A stretch of DNA of 64,000 nt. Source: Nocardia arthritidis NBRC 100137. GTDB taxonomy: Bacteria > Actinomycetota > Actinomycetes > Mycobacteriales > Mycobacteriaceae. Every line of letters begins with the position of its first letter. Position 1 is the first letter of the stretch. The notes below the pieces were generated by a model that was not told the DNA's origin, did no database searches, and saw nothing but the letters and a program-made list of their open reading frames with translations. A program made the position numbers and the translations under genes. Below, one piece after another: positions 1-10,440 of the stretch. The stretch covers positions 1-64,000 of the forward strand of contig NZ_BDBB01000006.1 in assembly GCF_001612765.1 (NCBI RefSeq), written 5' to 3'.

Positions 1-122
1 CGCACCGCCGCCGCGAGGTCGGCGCGCGCGGGCGCGCCGACCGACTCGTCACGCAACCACTCGCTCACCACCGCCACCGCCGCCCTCGTCTGCGCCGGGC
101 CGACCGTCCCTCGTCCTGCCAC
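1..122 (-). CDS. Sterol carrier family protein, N-terminus only (runs off the left edge)
   Basis: About 40 N-terminal residues are visible. The stretch AQTRAAVAVVSEWLRDE followed by ARADLAAAVR resembles the N-terminus of the actinobacterial sterol carrier family encoded beside purF in mycobacteria (Rv0807 type, from memory). The GTG at 122 is chosen because a -10 element TAGGGT (reverse strand, 130-135) ends 7 nt upstream, giving a leaderless start. A GTG at 68 is a weaker alternative. Function is unknown; the next gene off the edge would be expected to be purine related if synteny holds. Confidence 0.5.
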   Translation of the reverse strand, partial: MAGRGTVGPAQTRAAVAVVSEWLRDESVGAPARADLAAAV

Positions 123-171
123 CTTCGCGACCCTACTTCCCGAATTCGTCCACAGTTGTCCCCAAGCCGTA

Positions 172-828
172 CTACGCCGGCCGGGATCCGCGCGAGGAAG
201 CGTCGATGCGGCGGGCCAAGCACGGTGCGATCGCCCCGCCCGCGTTCATGGCGAGATGCAACAGCGCCGGGGCGACGGTGCCCGCGGTGCGGCGGCGCAG
301 CCGACCGAACACGAGGCCGCCCGCCGCGGTGACGGCCACGGTGGCGGGGACGCTGTCGCCCACGGCCCGCGCGGGAGCGATGTGCCAGAGCCCGAAGGTC
401 GCCGCGCCGAGCAACGCACCCGTGCGCGGGCCGAAGACGTGGTCCAGCAGGGGATCCAGCGTGCCGCGGAAAACCAGTTCCTCGCTGTAGACGGTCCCGA
501 GGGGGATGTGCACGGCCGCCCACTCCGCCGTCGACACGTCCGGCCCACGTTCGGCGAGTTCGGCCAATCGCCATCGCAGCGATGGAACGGCAAGGGCCGC
601 ACCGTAACCGACCACGACGCCCGAGGTGGCGAGCAGCCCACAGCGCACGTCACGCCACGAGCCACGGCCCGGCTCGGCGCGCGACGCGAGTGCGTACGCG
701 GTGGCGAAACCGGCGTTGGCCGCGGTACGCCCACGTATGCCGAGACCGAGGCGGGGCAGGACCACGTTGCTCCAGATCAACGGAAATGCCACGGCCGCGA
801 TGGTTCTCGCGGCACGCCTTCCTCTCAC
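172..828 (-). CDS. CPBP family intramembrane glutamic endopeptidase
   Basis: Predicted 218-residue multi-pass membrane protein of the CPBP (CAAX protease and bacteriocin-processing, Abi) family. The three family motifs are visible: EELVFRG (Glu116, Glu117, Arg121), FGLWHIAP (His149) and LHLAMN (His191, Asn195). The GTG start at 828 overlaps the TGA of the upstream hydrolase gene by four bases (GTGA), so the two are translationally coupled. An open frame continues further upstream, but that part is arginine-rich shadow of the hydrolase gene. Substrate unknown. Confidence 0.8.
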   Translation of the reverse strand: MRGRRAARTIAAVAFPLIWSNVVLPRLGLGIRGRTAANAGFATAYALASRAEPGRGSWRDVRCGLLATSGVVVGYGAALAVPSLRWRLAELAERGPDVSTAEWAAVHIPLGTVYSEELVFRGTLDPLLDHVFGPRTGALLGAATFGLWHIAPARAVGDSVPATVAVTAAGGLVFGRLRRRTAGTVAPALLHLAMNAGGAIAPCLARRIDASSRGSRPA

Positions 829-2558
829 TTGGTCGTCCGCTCGTAATCCTCCGCGGCCTCGACTTCGGACCGGATCCGTTCGGAACGCTCCGCGGTCCAG
901 TCCGGCGGCGCGGCGATGGCCGCCCAGCCGTCCAGCACCAGGCTGCCGTAGCGGTGTCCGTGCCCGTCGGTGACGCCTTGGGCGTTGGTGAGGTCGGCGG
1001 CCACCTGCCAGAAAGTGACGAACGGCCACCAGCGCATCTGGGAGGAGACGTCCGAGCCGCGCGGCTCGGACAGCCAATCCGGGCGCGAGAAGATCAGATC
1101 CGGCGACCACCAGACGATCGGGTCGGACGCGTGCTGCAGATACGCGATGCGCGGCGGCCGCCACTCCGTCGAGGGCCGTGCCAGGTCGACGCTGTCGCTG
1201 GCGAACCGGACCACCAACCCGTCCGCGTACAGCGGCTGGACCTCCCGGGAACCGGGATCACGGCGGGCGACGAACTGCTGCCACAGGCGGTTGGAATTGG
1301 GCGGGCCGACCCACAGGGCACCGTCGACCTTGGCCCGCAGATCGGCCAGACCGTCGAACGCCGCCTCGGACCCCTGCGAACCCAGGCTCTCCCCGTACAC
1401 CAGCAGCTTGGGGCGAACCTGTGGCGGCCGCGCGGTCCAGTGCTCGTACACCGCGTCGAACAAGTCCCTGCCCGCGGCGGCGGCCTTGGTGCGGTCGGCC
1501 AGGAACGACAGCACGCTGGGCAGATACGAGTACTGCGTGGCGACGATCGCGGTGTCGCCGTCGTACATGTACTCGATCGCACCGGCGGCCAGCGAGTTCA
1601 CCCACCCGGTCCCGGTGGTGGTGACCACGACGAGCGCTTTCCGGTCGAACGCTCCGGTTCGCTCCAGTTCCGCCACCGCCAGCTCGGCCGGTTCCTGGTC
1701 GCCTTCGCCCGACTCCAAGCCGACGTAGGCCCGGATGGGTTCCTTGGCCGGACGGCCGGTGACCGAGGTGATGCGGCTCGCCGTGGGGCCGTGCGAGACG
1801 AACCAGCGCCCTTCGAAGCCGAGGGTCTCCCACTTCGCCAGTGAGGTCGGGCTGCCGGAGCGTTCCGGCTGCTGCGGCTGCACCGCGTTCACCGAGGTGT
1901 GGTCGTTCTGCACGCTGAAGGCCGAGTTGGCCACCGCGAAGAACGCCTGGGTGGCCACACCGTTGAAGATCGTCACCGCCAGCACCACCAGCACCAGGAA
2001 CCCGGCGGCGGGGGCGAGTTCGCGTGGGATTCGCACCCACCGATTGAGCAGGCGGGCCAGGAACAGGATGATCTCCCGCAGCGTCCGATAGGCCGCGACG
2101 GCCGCGACGCCGACCGCCAGGCTGAGCAGACCGGTGCGCAGGTAGGCGGGGGTGGTGGTGCCTTCCATGCCCATCAGTGCCGTGATCTCACGCTGCCACC
2201 GCGCCGACTGGATCAGCATCAGCGCGGCGCTCAACGCGGCGGTGAGCAGTACGGCGGACTTGATCGCGTAACGCGCCCACGTCGGCGGCGGCGCGATCTT
2301 CAACCGGGGCCGCACCCACAGCCGGAACAGCCACTCCAGCAAACAGCCGGCGCCGTAGCCGATGGCGGCGTTGATCCCGCTGATCAACCCCTGGAACAGC
2401 CAGTCGCGCGGCAGCAGCGACGGCGTCACCGACAGTGCGAAGAACACGGTGGCCACGACCAGGCCGACGTAGTTGAGATCGATGACGTCCTCGGCGTGCC
2501 GGGTCATCGCGACCGCGCGCGTACGCAGCTTTCGCATGGTCCCGGCGGTCTCCAGCAT
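825..2558 (-). CDS. Membrane-anchored alpha/beta-hydrolase (Abhydrolase_9 family)
   Basis: 577 residues. The N-terminal 200 or so residues hold several hydrophobic segments (for example VGLVVATVFFALSVTPSLL near residue 35), followed by a cytosolic alpha/beta-hydrolase domain. The nucleophile elbow GESLG at 389-393 places Ser391 as nucleophile. Architecture and length match the two-part Abhydrolase_9_N plus Abhydrolase_9 family (Rv1069c type). A predicted esterase or lipase of unknown substrate. It is first in a two-gene unit with the CPBP protease. A CATACT hexamer 6 nt upstream of the ATG is a possible -10 for leaderless transcription. Confidence 0.8.
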   Translation of the reverse strand: MLETAGTMRKLRTRAVAMTRHAEDVIDLNYVGLVVATVFFALSVTPSLLPRDWLFQGLISGINAAIGYGAGCLLEWLFRLWVRPRLKIAPPPTWARYAIKSAVLLTAALSAALMLIQSARWQREITALMGMEGTTTPAYLRTGLLSLAVGVAAVAAYRTLREIILFLARLLNRWVRIPRELAPAAGFLVLVVLAVTIFNGVATQAFFAVANSAFSVQNDHTSVNAVQPQQPERSGSPTSLAKWETLGFEGRWFVSHGPTASRITSVTGRPAKEPIRAYVGLESGEGDQEPAELAVAELERTGAFDRKALVVVTTTGTGWVNSLAAGAIEYMYDGDTAIVATQYSYLPSVLSFLADRTKAAAAGRDLFDAVYEHWTARPPQVRPKLLVYGESLGSQGSEAAFDGLADLRAKVDGALWVGPPNSNRLWQQFVARRDPGSREVQPLYADGLVVRFASDSVDLARPSTEWRPPRIAYLQHASDPIVWWSPDLIFSRPDWLSEPRGSDVSSQMRWWPFVTFWQVAADLTNAQGVTDGHGHRYGSLVLDGWAAIAAPPDWTAERSERIRSEVEAAEDYERTTK

Positions 2559-2742
2559 TCGATCAGTATGGCGGTCGGCACCGACGGTCCGGCGCGTCGC
2601 CCACCGCGACGCGGTCGCCCGGGGCGCCGATCACACCGCCTGCGGTCCCGTGAACGGACGGCTTTTCCGAATGGCAACTACCCATTCCGCTCGAGTAGTT
2701 GTACAGGGGTGCTCGGGCCGCGCCGTCCGGAAACTCTTATCC

Positions 2743-3033
2743 ATGAGCACAACGACCACGCGGACGAAAGCCAGCGCCGCATACGTCGCGCAGGCCTCGC
2801 TCGCCTTCGGCATCAGCTTCGTCGGAATCGGCATCGGCATCTACGCGCTGCCAATGGATGTCTGGCAGCGCGGATTCCTGGGGATGTCCATGCTCTTCCT
2901 GGTCACGAGCACCTTCACGCTGGCGAAGGTGGTCCGCGACCAGCACGAGGCGGCGACCATAAACGGTCGCATCGATCAGGCGCGGATGGAGAAGCTGCTC
3001 TCCGAGCACGATCCGTTCAATTCCGTCGCCTGA
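2743..3033 (+). CDS. YiaA/YiaB-type two-helix inner-membrane protein
   Basis: 96 residues. Two hydrophobic helices are visible, about residues 12-34 (YVAQASLAFGISFVGIGIGI) and 43-60, followed by a charged cytosolic tail ending EHDPFNSVA. This is the YiaAB domain layout. ATG 2743 is preferred over in-frame starts further upstream because the domain begins right after it and the upstream frame has shadow composition. Convergent with purL across a strong hairpin. Function unknown. Confidence 0.75.
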   Translation: MSTTTTRTKASAAYVAQASLAFGISFVGIGIGIYALPMDVWQRGFLGMSMLFLVTSTFTLAKVVRDQHEAATINGRIDQARMEKLLSEHDPFNSVA

Positions 3034-3040
3034 GCACGCG

Positions 3041-3085
3041 CACCTGGGCGGGCCCGGTAACGAGGGGTTCAGGCCCGCCCAGGTG
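3041..3085. terminator. Bidirectional terminator hairpin between the YiaAB gene and purL
   Basis: Perfect 14-bp inverted repeat CACCTGGGCGGGCC (3041-3054) and GGCCCGCCCAGGTG (3072-3085) with a 17-nt loop, placed between two convergent stop codons. GC-rich stems without a long U-tract are usual for actinobacteria. Confidence 0.75.
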
Positions 3086-3094
3086 GGCGTTTCG

Positions 3095-5389
3095 TCAGAC
3101 GGCGCCCGCGCCGAACAGCTTCGGCAGCGTGCCCTCGTGCGCGGTCCGCAACTCGTCCATGGTGATCGAGAACTGGCCCTGCACCTCGAGCGAATCCGAG
3201 CCCTGGTCGACCACGCCGATACGCACCCACGGCAATTCGCGCGCGGTGCACATCCGGGTGAACCTGGTCTCCTCCGAGCGCGGAACGGCGACCAGCACGC
3301 GCCCCGCCGACTCGGAGAACAGCGTGACGAACGGGTCCTCGCCCTCGGGAAGCAGGATGCGGCAACCGGTTTCACCGGCGAGCACGGCTTCGACGACGGC
3401 CTGGGCGAGACCGCCCTCGGAGAGGTCGTGCGCGGCGCTGATCATGCCGTCGCGGGAACCGGCGGTCAGCACCTCGGCGAGCAGTTGCTCGCGGGCGAAG
3501 TCGACCTTCGGCGGTACGCCGCCCAGATGCTCGTGCTCCACCTGGGACCAGATCGACCCGCCGAACTCGTCGCGGGTCTCGCCGAGCAGGATCAGCGTCT
3601 CGCCCGGCTCCAGCCCGAGGCCGGTCGGGATGCGACGGTGCACGTCGTCGATCACGCCGAGCACGCCGACCACCGGGGTCGGCAGGATCGCGGTCTGGCC
3701 GGTCTGGTTGTAGAAGCTGACGTTGCCGCCGGTGACCGGGATGCCGAGCGCCACGCAGCCGTCCGCCAAGCCGCGCACCGCCTGCTGGAACTGCCACATC
3801 ACGCCGGGGTCCTCCGGGGAACCGAAGTTCAGGCAGTTGGTAACCGCCTTCGGCGTCGCGCCGGTGGTGGCCACGTTGCGATAGGCCTCGGCCAGCGCCA
3901 GCTGCGCACCGGCGTAGGGGTCCAGCTTGGTGTAGCGGCCGGAGGCGTCGGTGGCCAGCGCGATGCCGCGGCCGGTCTGCTCATCGATCCGGATGACGCC
4001 CGCGTCGGCCTGGTCGGCGAGCACGGTGTTGCCGCGCACATAGCGGTCGTATTGCTCGGTGATCCATTTACGGCTGCACAGCTGCGGGCTGGAGATCATC
4101 CGCAGCAGCGTGGCGCGCAGTTCGTCGGCGGTCTGCGGCCGGGCGAGCCGGTCCGGGGTGTCGGCGATCAGCGCGTCCTGCTCGTCGGGCCGCGCGAGCG
4201 GGCGCTCGTAGACCGGGCCCTCGTGCGCGACGGTGCGCGGCGGCACGTCCACCACGGTGTCGCCGTGCCAGGTGACCACCAGCCGGTCACCGTCGGTGAC
4301 CTCGCCGATCACCGTGGCCAGCACGTCCCACTTGCGGCACACGGCCATGAACGCGTCCACGCTCTCCGGGGTGACGACCGCGCACATGCGCTCCTGCGAC
4401 TCGCTGGAGAGCACCTCGGCGGGCGTCATGCCGGTCGCGCGCAGCGGCACCTTGTCCAGCTCGATGTGCATGCCGCCGTCACCGGCCGCCGCGAGCTCGG
4501 AAGTGGCGCAGGACAACCCGGCGCCGCCGAGGTCCTGGATGCCGACCACCAGCTTCGCCGCGTACAGCTCGAGACAGCACTCGATGAGCACCTTCTCGGT
4601 GAACGGGTCGCCGACCTGCACCGAGGGCAGCTTCTTGCGGCCGGAGCCGGACTCGTCACCGGAGAAGGTGTCCGAGGCCAGCACCGAGACGCCGCCGATG
4701 CCGTCCAGGCCGGTGCGTGCGCCGAACAGCACGATCTTGTTGCCCGCGCCGGAGGCGAAGGCCAGGTGCAGGTCCTCGACCCGCATCACCCCGGCGCACA
4801 GCGCGTTCACCAGCGGGTTGCCCTGATAGGAGGCGTCGAACACGGTCTCGCCGCCGACGTTCGGCAGGCCGAGCGAGTTGCCGTATCCGCCGACGCCGCG
4901 CACCACGCCGTCCACCACGCGGCGGGTGTCGGCCGCGTCCGCGGCGCCGAAGCGCAGCTGGTCCATTACCGCGATCGGGCGCGCGCCCATCGCCATGATG
5001 TCGCGCACGATGCCGCCGACGCCGGTGGCCGCACCCTGGTACGGCTCGACGTAGGAGGGGTGGTTGTGACTTTCCACCTTGAAGGTGACCGCCCAGCCGT
5101 CGCCGACGTCGACGACGCCCGCGTTCTCACCGATGCCCGCGAGCATGGACTCGCGCATCTCGTCGGTGGTGGTCTGGCCGAAGTAGCGCAGATGCACCTT
5201 CGAGGACTTGTAGGAGCAGTGTTCGCTCCACATCACCGAGTACATCGCCAGTTCGGCGTCCGTCGGCCTGCGGCCGAGGATCTCCTTGATCCGGGCGTAC
5301 TCGTCGTCTTTGAGCCCGAGTTCTTTGTAGGGTTGCGGCACGTCGGGGTTTGCTGCGGCTGCGCTGACGGTGTCGACCTGCGGAGTCAC
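3095..5389 (-). CDS. purL: Phosphoribosylformylglycinamidine synthase subunit PurL
   Basis: 764 residues, the small Bacillus-type FGAM synthase subunit that needs PurS and PurQ, both encoded about 4-5 kb away in this window. It converts formylglycinamide ribonucleotide, ATP and glutamine-derived ammonia to FGAM in purine synthesis. Visible features: [11 protein letters not shown] near the N-terminus, EHCSYKSSK, the KVESHNHPS motif of the ATP-binding region, GVGGIVRDI, and a second AIRS-type half beginning around [19 protein letters not shown]. The start is GTG at 5389. Divergent from the GT87 gene. Confidence 0.97.
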   Translation of the reverse strand: MTPQVDTVSAAAANPDVPQPYKELGLKDDEYARIKEILGRRPTDAELAMYSVMWSEHCSYKSSKVHLRYFGQTTTDEMRESMLAGIGENAGVVDVGDGWAVTFKVESHNHPSYVEPYQGAATGVGGIVRDIMAMGARPIAVMDQLRFGAADAADTRRVVDGVVRGVGGYGNSLGLPNVGGETVFDASYQGNPLVNALCAGVMRVEDLHLAFASGAGNKIVLFGARTGLDGIGGVSVLASDTFSGDESGSGRKKLPSVQVGDPFTEKVLIECCLELYAAKLVVGIQDLGGAGLSCATSELAAAGDGGMHIELDKVPLRATGMTPAEVLSSESQERMCAVVTPESVDAFMAVCRKWDVLATVIGEVTDGDRLVVTWHGDTVVDVPPRTVAHEGPVYERPLARPDEQDALIADTPDRLARPQTADELRATLLRMISSPQLCSRKWITEQYDRYVRGNTVLADQADAGVIRIDEQTGRGIALATDASGRYTKLDPYAGAQLALAEAYRNVATTGATPKAVTNCLNFGSPEDPGVMWQFQQAVRGLADGCVALGIPVTGGNVSFYNQTGQTAILPTPVVGVLGVIDDVHRRIPTGLGLEPGETLILLGETRDEFGGSIWSQVEHEHLGGVPPKVDFAREQLLAEVLTAGSRDGMISAAHDLSEGGLAQAVVEAVLAGETGCRILLPEGEDPFVTLFSESAGRVLVAVPRSEETRFTRMCTARELPWVRIGVVDQGSDSLEVQGQFSITMDELRTAHEGTLPKLFGAGAV

Positions 5390-5505
5390 GGAGTACCAGG
5401 GTCCTTTCGGCCGGGCATTGTGAAGCGACGAGCGTTGTCACTGGTGGGCGGCGAGATGCCTCGGTGTAAGTCTAGAGGCAGTGGGTACGGGCCATACGCA
5501 CCGGC

Positions 5506-5511
5506 TAGTCT
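5506..5511 (+). promoter_or_regulatory. -10 element of the GT87 gene (leaderless)
   Basis: TAGTCT ends 6 nt before the GTG start at 5518, so transcription should begin at or next to the start codon. No clear -35 is seen. Confidence 0.5.
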
Positions 5512-5517
5512 GAGCCG

Positions 5518-6831
5518 GTGAACGAAGGATCGGGGGTCGCGAATCCGGGTGAGCGATCGATCGCCTCGGACGCCGCGTCGGCCCGGAGCGGGGAATCGGG
5601 GGCCGCGCCCGGTGACGCGTCGCCGAACCCCGGGACACCGCAAGTGCGCTGGCTGATTGCTGCTGCCACGTTGTTCGCGGTGTCGGTGCTCGTCTCGCTG
5701 CTGGCGCACTGGTGGCACGGTTACATCGACCTGCAGGTCTATCGCAACGGCGCCCGAGTCTGGCTGGACGGCGGCGATCTGTACGGCCCGATGCCACCGG
5801 TCGAGGGGATCGGGCTGCCGTTCACCTATCCGCCCTTGGCCGCGTTGTTCTTCGCGCCGCTGGCGCTGATGCCGTTGGTGGTCGCCGAGGTGGTGGTGGT
5901 CGTCACCTCCGTAGCCGCCCTGGCCATCTCGCTGTGGCTGGTGCTGGCTCGGCTGCGTCCCGAACTGTCCCGTCCGGCCGTGCTCGCCCTGGTCGTCGGC
6001 GCGGTCGCGGTGGCGCAGTTCTTCGAACCGGTCCGCCAGACCTTCGGCTTCGGCCAGATCAACCTCGTGCTGATGGCCGCGATCACCCTGGACTGTCTGG
6101 CGCGCAAGCCGTTGTGGCCGCGCGGCATGCTGATCGGCATCGCGGTGTCGGTGAAACTGATCCCGGCCGGGTACCTGCTGTACTTCGTGCTGCGTAAGGA
6201 TTGGAAGGCCGCGGGCACGCTGGTGGTGTCCGCGATCGCGGCGGTCGGTCTCGGATTCCTGCTGTTCCCTGATGATTCCTTGGACTACTGGTTCCACACC
6301 CTCGCCGACACCGGCCGGATCGGACCGCCCTACTTCGCGGGTAACCAGTCCATCAAGGGCATGGCCTTCCGGTTGGGCATCGACGACACGGCGGCCACTC
6401 TGCTGTGGATCACGCTGTCGGTGCTGGCGGTGGCGCTGGCCGCGGTGTGGATGCGCAGGCTGCTCGAAGCGGGCGCGACAGCGGCGGCGCTACTGGTGAA
6501 CGCCGCGGCGGTGCTGCTGGTCTCGCCGGTGTCCTGGTCGCATCACTGGGTGTGGATCGCGCCCGCGATGGTGCTCACCGCCGACCTCATGGTGCGCGGC
6601 ACGCGCAGCCCGCGGGTGATCGGCGTGGTCGCGGCGGGCGCCGTGCTGTTCCTGATCGGCCCGCACTGGCTGCTGCCGCACTCGCGCGACCGCGAGCTGG
6701 AGTGGGCCTGGTGGCAGCAGATCATCGGAAGCAGTTACGTGCTGGCCACGTTCGCGGTGTTCCTCGTCGCGGTGTTCACCTACCGCCCGATGGCCTCCGG
6801 CGTGAGGAAGGCGGCCAGCGCCGCGGCGTAG
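5518..6831 (+). CDS. Glycosyltransferase family 87 (DUF2029) membrane protein
   Basis: 437 residues. After a roughly 40-residue polar N-terminus there are about ten hydrophobic helices. The segment [19 protein letters not shown] with its Asp/Tyr-rich loop, followed by [10 protein letters not shown], is the signature of polyprenyl-phosphate-mannose-dependent GT87 enzymes that act in phosphatidylinositol mannoside, lipomannan or related glycolipid synthesis. Substrate here is inferred only. The GTG start is supported by the -10 element immediately upstream. The 3' end overlaps the convergent M18 gene by 52 bp. Confidence 0.8.
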   Translation: MNEGSGVANPGERSIASDAASARSGESGAAPGDASPNPGTPQVRWLIAAATLFAVSVLVSLLAHWWHGYIDLQVYRNGARVWLDGGDLYGPMPPVEGIGLPFTYPPLAALFFAPLALMPLVVAEVVVVVTSVAALAISLWLVLARLRPELSRPAVLALVVGAVAVAQFFEPVRQTFGFGQINLVLMAAITLDCLARKPLWPRGMLIGIAVSVKLIPAGYLLYFVLRKDWKAAGTLVVSAIAAVGLGFLLFPDDSLDYWFHTLADTGRIGPPYFAGNQSIKGMAFRLGIDDTAATLLWITLSVLAVALAAVWMRRLLEAGATAAALLVNAAAVLLVSPVSWSHHWVWIAPAMVLTADLMVRGTRSPRVIGVVAAGAVLFLIGPHWLLPHSRDRELEWAWWQQIIGSSYVLATFAVFLVAVFTYRPMASGVRKAASAAA

Positions 6832-8078
6832 GCCGGGACGTCGAACACGCCCATCAGCTCGCGCGCGGAATGCATCGCCAGTTGCGGCGCGCCCACGTCG
6901 ACGGTCGGCATACCGGTGCGCGCCGCGGTCATCGGCCCGATCGTGGAGCCGCACGGCAGGTCGGCGCGATGCACATAGCGCTGCAACGGGACCGCGGCCT
7001 GCGCGCAGGCCAGGGCGAACGCTCCCGCGCCGGTGGCGTCGGTGGCGTAGCGCAGGTTCTGGTTGACCTTCAGCACCGGCCCGCCGTTGACCTCGATGCG
7101 GTGCGCCGGCTCGTGGCGCTCCGGATAGTTCGGGTGCGTCGCGTGCGCCATGTCGCCGGACGCACAGACCGAACCCGCCAGCGCGGCAAGGTAATCGGCG
7201 CGGCCGCCGCCGCGCGCGAGCACGATGCGTTCCAGCACCGTGGGCAGCAGATCCGACTGCGCGCCGCGGTCGGACTGACTGCCGACCTCCTCGTGGTCGA
7301 ACATGGCCAGCACCGGGATCGCGGCCCCCGGCGCATCGATCGCGGCGAGGAACGCTTGCAGGCCCGCGAAACAGGTGCCCTGGTTGTCCAGGCGGGGCGC
7401 GCTGACCAAGTCCTGGTCCCGCCCGATCAGCCTGCTCGGTGTCAGGTCGTGGGTCATCAGCTCCCAGCCGAGCACGTCCTCGGGATCGACCTCCACCCGA
7501 TCGGCCACGAAATCGATGAACGATGCCGCCTCGTACCCCGCGCCCCACACCGCGTTGACGTGCCGCTGCGGGTCCAGCGTGACGCCCCTGCGGTCCTCGG
7601 ACAGGTGAATGGCCAGCTGCGGCACCCGCAGGATCGGCTCATCGATGCGAACCAGCCGCTCGCCCACCGTGTTTCCGTCGCGCACGCTCAACCGCCCGGA
7701 GACGCCGAGCTCGCGATCCAGCCACGAGTTCAGCCACGCACCGCCGTATGGTTCCAGCCCCACGAGCTGCCAGCCCGCCGAGGTCAGGTCGGGATGCTGC
7801 TTGACGCGCAGGTTCGGGCTGTCGGTGTGCGCCCCGACCACACGGAACGGGGTCGCGCCCGCCGCGTCCCCGGCGGCCCAGGCCACCAGCGACCCACCGC
7901 GCACCACGTAGTGCCTGCCCGTGCCGTCCGACGGCCAGGTCTGCGACTCGGCGAGCCGGGTGAACCCCCGCGCGTCCAATTCCGCGGCGACCGTGCGGCA
8001 GACGTGGAACGGCGACGGGGACGCATCGATGAACGCGCACAGCCCGGCGGCGGTGGCTGCGGTGGTGGAGACGGGCAT
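6780..8078 (-). CDS. apeB: M18 family aminopeptidase
   Basis: 432 residues, the usual length for M18 (aspartyl-aminopeptidase type) enzymes. Visible metal-site motifs include [35 protein letters not shown] and, near the C-terminus, HSARELMGV. Cytosolic dinuclear-zinc exopeptidase. ATG 8078 is chosen over the upstream extension because a -10 element TAGGAT (8086-8091) ends 7 nt before it and the family alignment begins there. Its 3' end overlaps the convergent GT87 gene by 52 bp. Confidence 0.92.
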   Translation of the reverse strand: MPVSTTAATAAGLCAFIDASPSPFHVCRTVAAELDARGFTRLAESQTWPSDGTGRHYVVRGGSLVAWAAGDAAGATPFRVVGAHTDSPNLRVKQHPDLTSAGWQLVGLEPYGGAWLNSWLDRELGVSGRLSVRDGNTVGERLVRIDEPILRVPQLAIHLSEDRRGVTLDPQRHVNAVWGAGYEAASFIDFVADRVEVDPEDVLGWELMTHDLTPSRLIGRDQDLVSAPRLDNQGTCFAGLQAFLAAIDAPGAAIPVLAMFDHEEVGSQSDRGAQSDLLPTVLERIVLARGGGRADYLAALAGSVCASGDMAHATHPNYPERHEPAHRIEVNGGPVLKVNQNLRYATDATGAGAFALACAQAAVPLQRYVHRADLPCGSTIGPMTAARTGMPTVDVGAPQLAMHSARELMGVFDVPAYAAALAAFLTPEAIGR

Positions 8079-8316
8079 GCCTGCGATCCTAGGCAAGCGG
8101 GCCGTGGCCGGTGTCTCCCGGTCGATCGGCGGGCGTGGCGAATACTCGGTCGAAAACGACGTGGCCGACGCGGTAATCGCGAGGAATCGGCCCGCTGAGA
8201 TCACCACTCGGCACAAGTCGATTCGCCCCGGAACATAAGGGCAAGAATGGGCCGGTATCCGATCACGAAACGGGCATTCACGGCATTCATCGGATGAATG
8301 CCGGTACTTCGGAGTA

Positions 8317-8748
8317 TTACTCTGAGGCGATGGAAACCAGGTCGAGCAATCGCATGAGTTCGGTATATCGGCGCGCGCCGATGCGCCCGCGCAACTCTTG
8401 TTCGGCACGCGCCTCCTCCGCGCGCACCTCGGCGACCAGGTCGGCGCCGAGTCTGCTGAGGCCGATCAAGATGCGGCGGCGATCGTCCTGCGCGGCGAGC
8501 CGGAAGATCAGCCCGCGCTCGGCCAGGTAGTCGGCGTGCCTGGTGGCCGAGGACGGCGCCAGCTGCGACCTGGCCGCCAGTTCGGTCATGGTGATCCCCG
8601 CGTCGCCGCACAGATTCGACAACATCGACCACTGATCCGGCGAGAGCTGCCTGGCGCACAACGCCGCGTCCAGATGCCGCACCCAACCACGCTCCGCGGC
8701 ACGCAGCGCGCCATGTAGCGTCGAATTTCCGCTCACAATGGACGTCAT
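8317..8748 (-). CDS. MarR family transcriptional regulator
   Basis: 143 residues. Winged-helix signature: [41 protein letters not shown] with the wing at [15 protein letters not shown] 8748 follows an AGGAAA Shine-Dalgarno. No adjacent divergent catabolic gene is seen, only the degraded substrate-binding-protein gene further right, which may once have been its target. Ligand unknown. Confidence 0.85.
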   Translation of the reverse strand: MTSIVSGNSTLHGALRAAERGWVRHLDAALCARQLSPDQWSMLSNLCGDAGITMTELAARSQLAPSSATRHADYLAERGLIFRLAAQDDRRRILIGLSRLGADLVAEVRAEEARAEQELRGRIGARRYTELMRLLDLVSIASE

Positions 8749-9016
8749 TATTTCCTGCCTGCCGTGAATTTCGCTCGAACGAGAAGAAGAGTACCGAATG
8801 TCGACCTCGTTCGAGAGCCCTGACGGGACGATCAAGGTCCTCGACATAGTTCCGCGGCAGGGACCGGGCGGTATCAACGCGTAGTCCTGCGACGCGGCGA
8901 TATCCGTCGCGGCCGATGAAACCAACCGGAGTGCGGGAATTCCGGGCGCGAAATTCGTACTACGAATATCTACGAGGCGGACGCCGGGCGAGGTCTCCGC
9001 GCCGCCGTCCCCCGGC

Positions 9017-9395
9017 ATGATGCACGCGTCACCGGATGCCGACCACGGCTTCTTCGTGGCGTCCAGCTTCTTCCTGGACGACCGCACACCCGAGGGGCGG
9101 GACCGGATGACCCGCTACCGCGCGCGGTACGGCGCGTTCGCGCCGGCGCTCACCAGCTTCGGCAACCCCACCTACGAAGCCGTCCACACACCGGGCGCGC
9201 TGGACCGGACGGCCGGATCGCTGGAAGTGCCCGAGATACTCGACGCCCTCGACCAGGGCCTGATTCTCGAAAGCTTTTGCGGCGTCCGGGTTTCCGAGGC
9301 GACCAGCCGATCCAGCGCGGATATATCGCCCGCGCGGATCGGGTCGACTTCGAGATCGTCGCCCGCACCAGCGGAAGACGAATACGAATGCTGGA
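9017..9395 (+). pseudogene. Remnant of an amide/urea-type ABC transporter substrate-binding protein
   Basis: The frame from 9017 encodes ADHGFFVASSFFLDD, TPEGRDRMTRYRARYG, SFGNPTYEAVH and EILDALDQGLILESFCGVRVSEATSR. This resembles the C-terminal third of AmiC/UrtA-like periplasmic-binding proteins (Peripla_BP_5 type). Around 9305 the homology moves to another frame: PIQRGYIARADRVDFEIVAR. The N-terminal two thirds are missing and the reading runs into the 3' end of purQ on the other strand. A truncated, frameshifted relic is the best reading. Confidence 0.55.
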
Positions 9396-9398
9396 GGA

Positions 9399-10076
9399 CT
9401 ACACCCCTACCAGCGAGTCCAGTACCGAAAGGAACAGGCCGAGACCGTCGTCACTGGGACCGGTCAGTGGCTCGGTGGCGTGTTCGGGGTGCGGCATCAA
9501 GCCGACGACGCGACCGTTCGCCGAGGCGATGCCCGCGATGCCGCGCTGCGAGCCGTTCGGGTTGCCGCTCGCGTAGCGGAAGACCACCCGACCCTCGCCC
9601 TCGAGCTGGTCCAGCACCGCTTCCGATGCCTGGTAACGCCCCTCGCCGGACTTGAGCGGGACGAGGATCTGAGCGCCCGGCTCGAAGCGGGAGGTCCACG
9701 CCGTCGACACCGACTCCACCGTCAGCCACTCGTCGCGGCAGATGAAGTGCAGCCCTTCGTTGCGGGTCAGCGCGCCGGGCAGCAACCCGGCCTCGCACAG
9801 CACCTGGAAGCCGTTGCAGATGCCCAGCACCGGCAGTCCGGCGCCCGCGGCGCGCACGACCTCACCCATGACGGGCGCGAACCGGGCGATGGCGCCTGCG
9901 CGCAGGTAGTCGCCGTAGGAGAAGCCGCCGGGCACGATCACCGCGTCGACGCTCTTGAGGTCGGCGTCGGCATGCCACAGGCTGACCGCCTCGGCGCCGG
10001 CCAGGCGCACCGCCCGTGCCGCGTCCACGTCATCGAGCGTGCCGGGAAAGGTGATGACCCCGATGCGCGCGGTCAT
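9399..10076 (-). CDS. purQ: Phosphoribosylformylglycinamidine synthase subunit PurQ (glutaminase)
   Basis: 225 residues, class I glutamine amidotransferase that feeds ammonia to PurL. Visible: [20 protein letters not shown] at the N-terminus, the nucleophile Cys in [13 protein letters not shown], and the catalytic His/Glu of MPHPEHA near the C-terminus. ATG 10076 overlaps the purS TGA by four bases, so PurS and PurQ are co-translated. The stop lies close to the degraded substrate-binding-protein gene on the other strand. Confidence 0.97.
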   Translation of the reverse strand: MTARIGVITFPGTLDDVDAARAVRLAGAEAVSLWHADADLKSVDAVIVPGGFSYGDYLRAGAIARFAPVMGEVVRAAGAGLPVLGICNGFQVLCEAGLLPGALTRNEGLHFICRDEWLTVESVSTAWTSRFEPGAQILVPLKSGEGRYQASEAVLDQLEGEGRVVFRYASGNPNGSQRGIAGIASANGRVVGLMPHPEHATEPLTGPSDDGLGLFLSVLDSLVGV

Positions 10077-10309
10077 GAGAGGCGAACCACCTTCCACTCC
10101 TCGATCACGGTGTTGCACAACAGCGATTCGGCGATCTGCTCGAGTGCCGCGTCATCGATGCTGTCATCGACGTCGAGTTCGAATCGCTTGCCCTGGCGCA
10201 CGTCCGAGATGCCCTCGAATCCCAGGCGCGGGAGTGCGCCGACGATGGCCTGCCCCTGCGGATCCAGGATCTCGGCCTTCGGCATCACCTCGACCACGAC
10301 TCGTGCCAC
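10073..10309 (-). CDS. purS: Phosphoribosylformylglycinamidine synthase subunit PurS
   Basis: 78 residues. [20 protein letters not shown] and the downstream [18 protein letters not shown] are characteristic of PurS, the small bridging subunit of the PurSQL complex. GTG 10309 is preceded by AGGAG. Overlaps purQ by ATGA. The upstream region to 10440 is shared with the divergent metallo-hydrolase gene. Confidence 0.95.
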   Translation of the reverse strand: MARVVVEVMPKAEILDPQGQAIVGALPRLGFEGISDVRQGKRFELDVDDSIDDAALEQIAESLLCNTVIEEWKVVRLS

Positions 10310-10440
10310 GCGTTGCTCCTCATGTGGTTGGGGGGTTACCTCAGCAGCGTAGTTGTGCTGGTCGAGCGCGGCATCCGCGGGGTGCGCCGAGACACCCGCG
10401 ATGTCGTGGAGAACACACCCGGCGTGGCTAGCATGGCGGC

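Noticed and set aside
3083..5521. A very long open frame antisense to purL, and many similar long antisense frames elsewhere
   Set aside because: Arg/Ala/Gly/His-rich translations with no family features; they mirror high-GC codon bias of the true gene on the other strand.
8798..8884. A 28-codon frame beginning STSFESPDGT, reminiscent of an MbtH N-terminus
   Set aside because: Similarity ends after ten residues and none of the conserved Trp positions follow.
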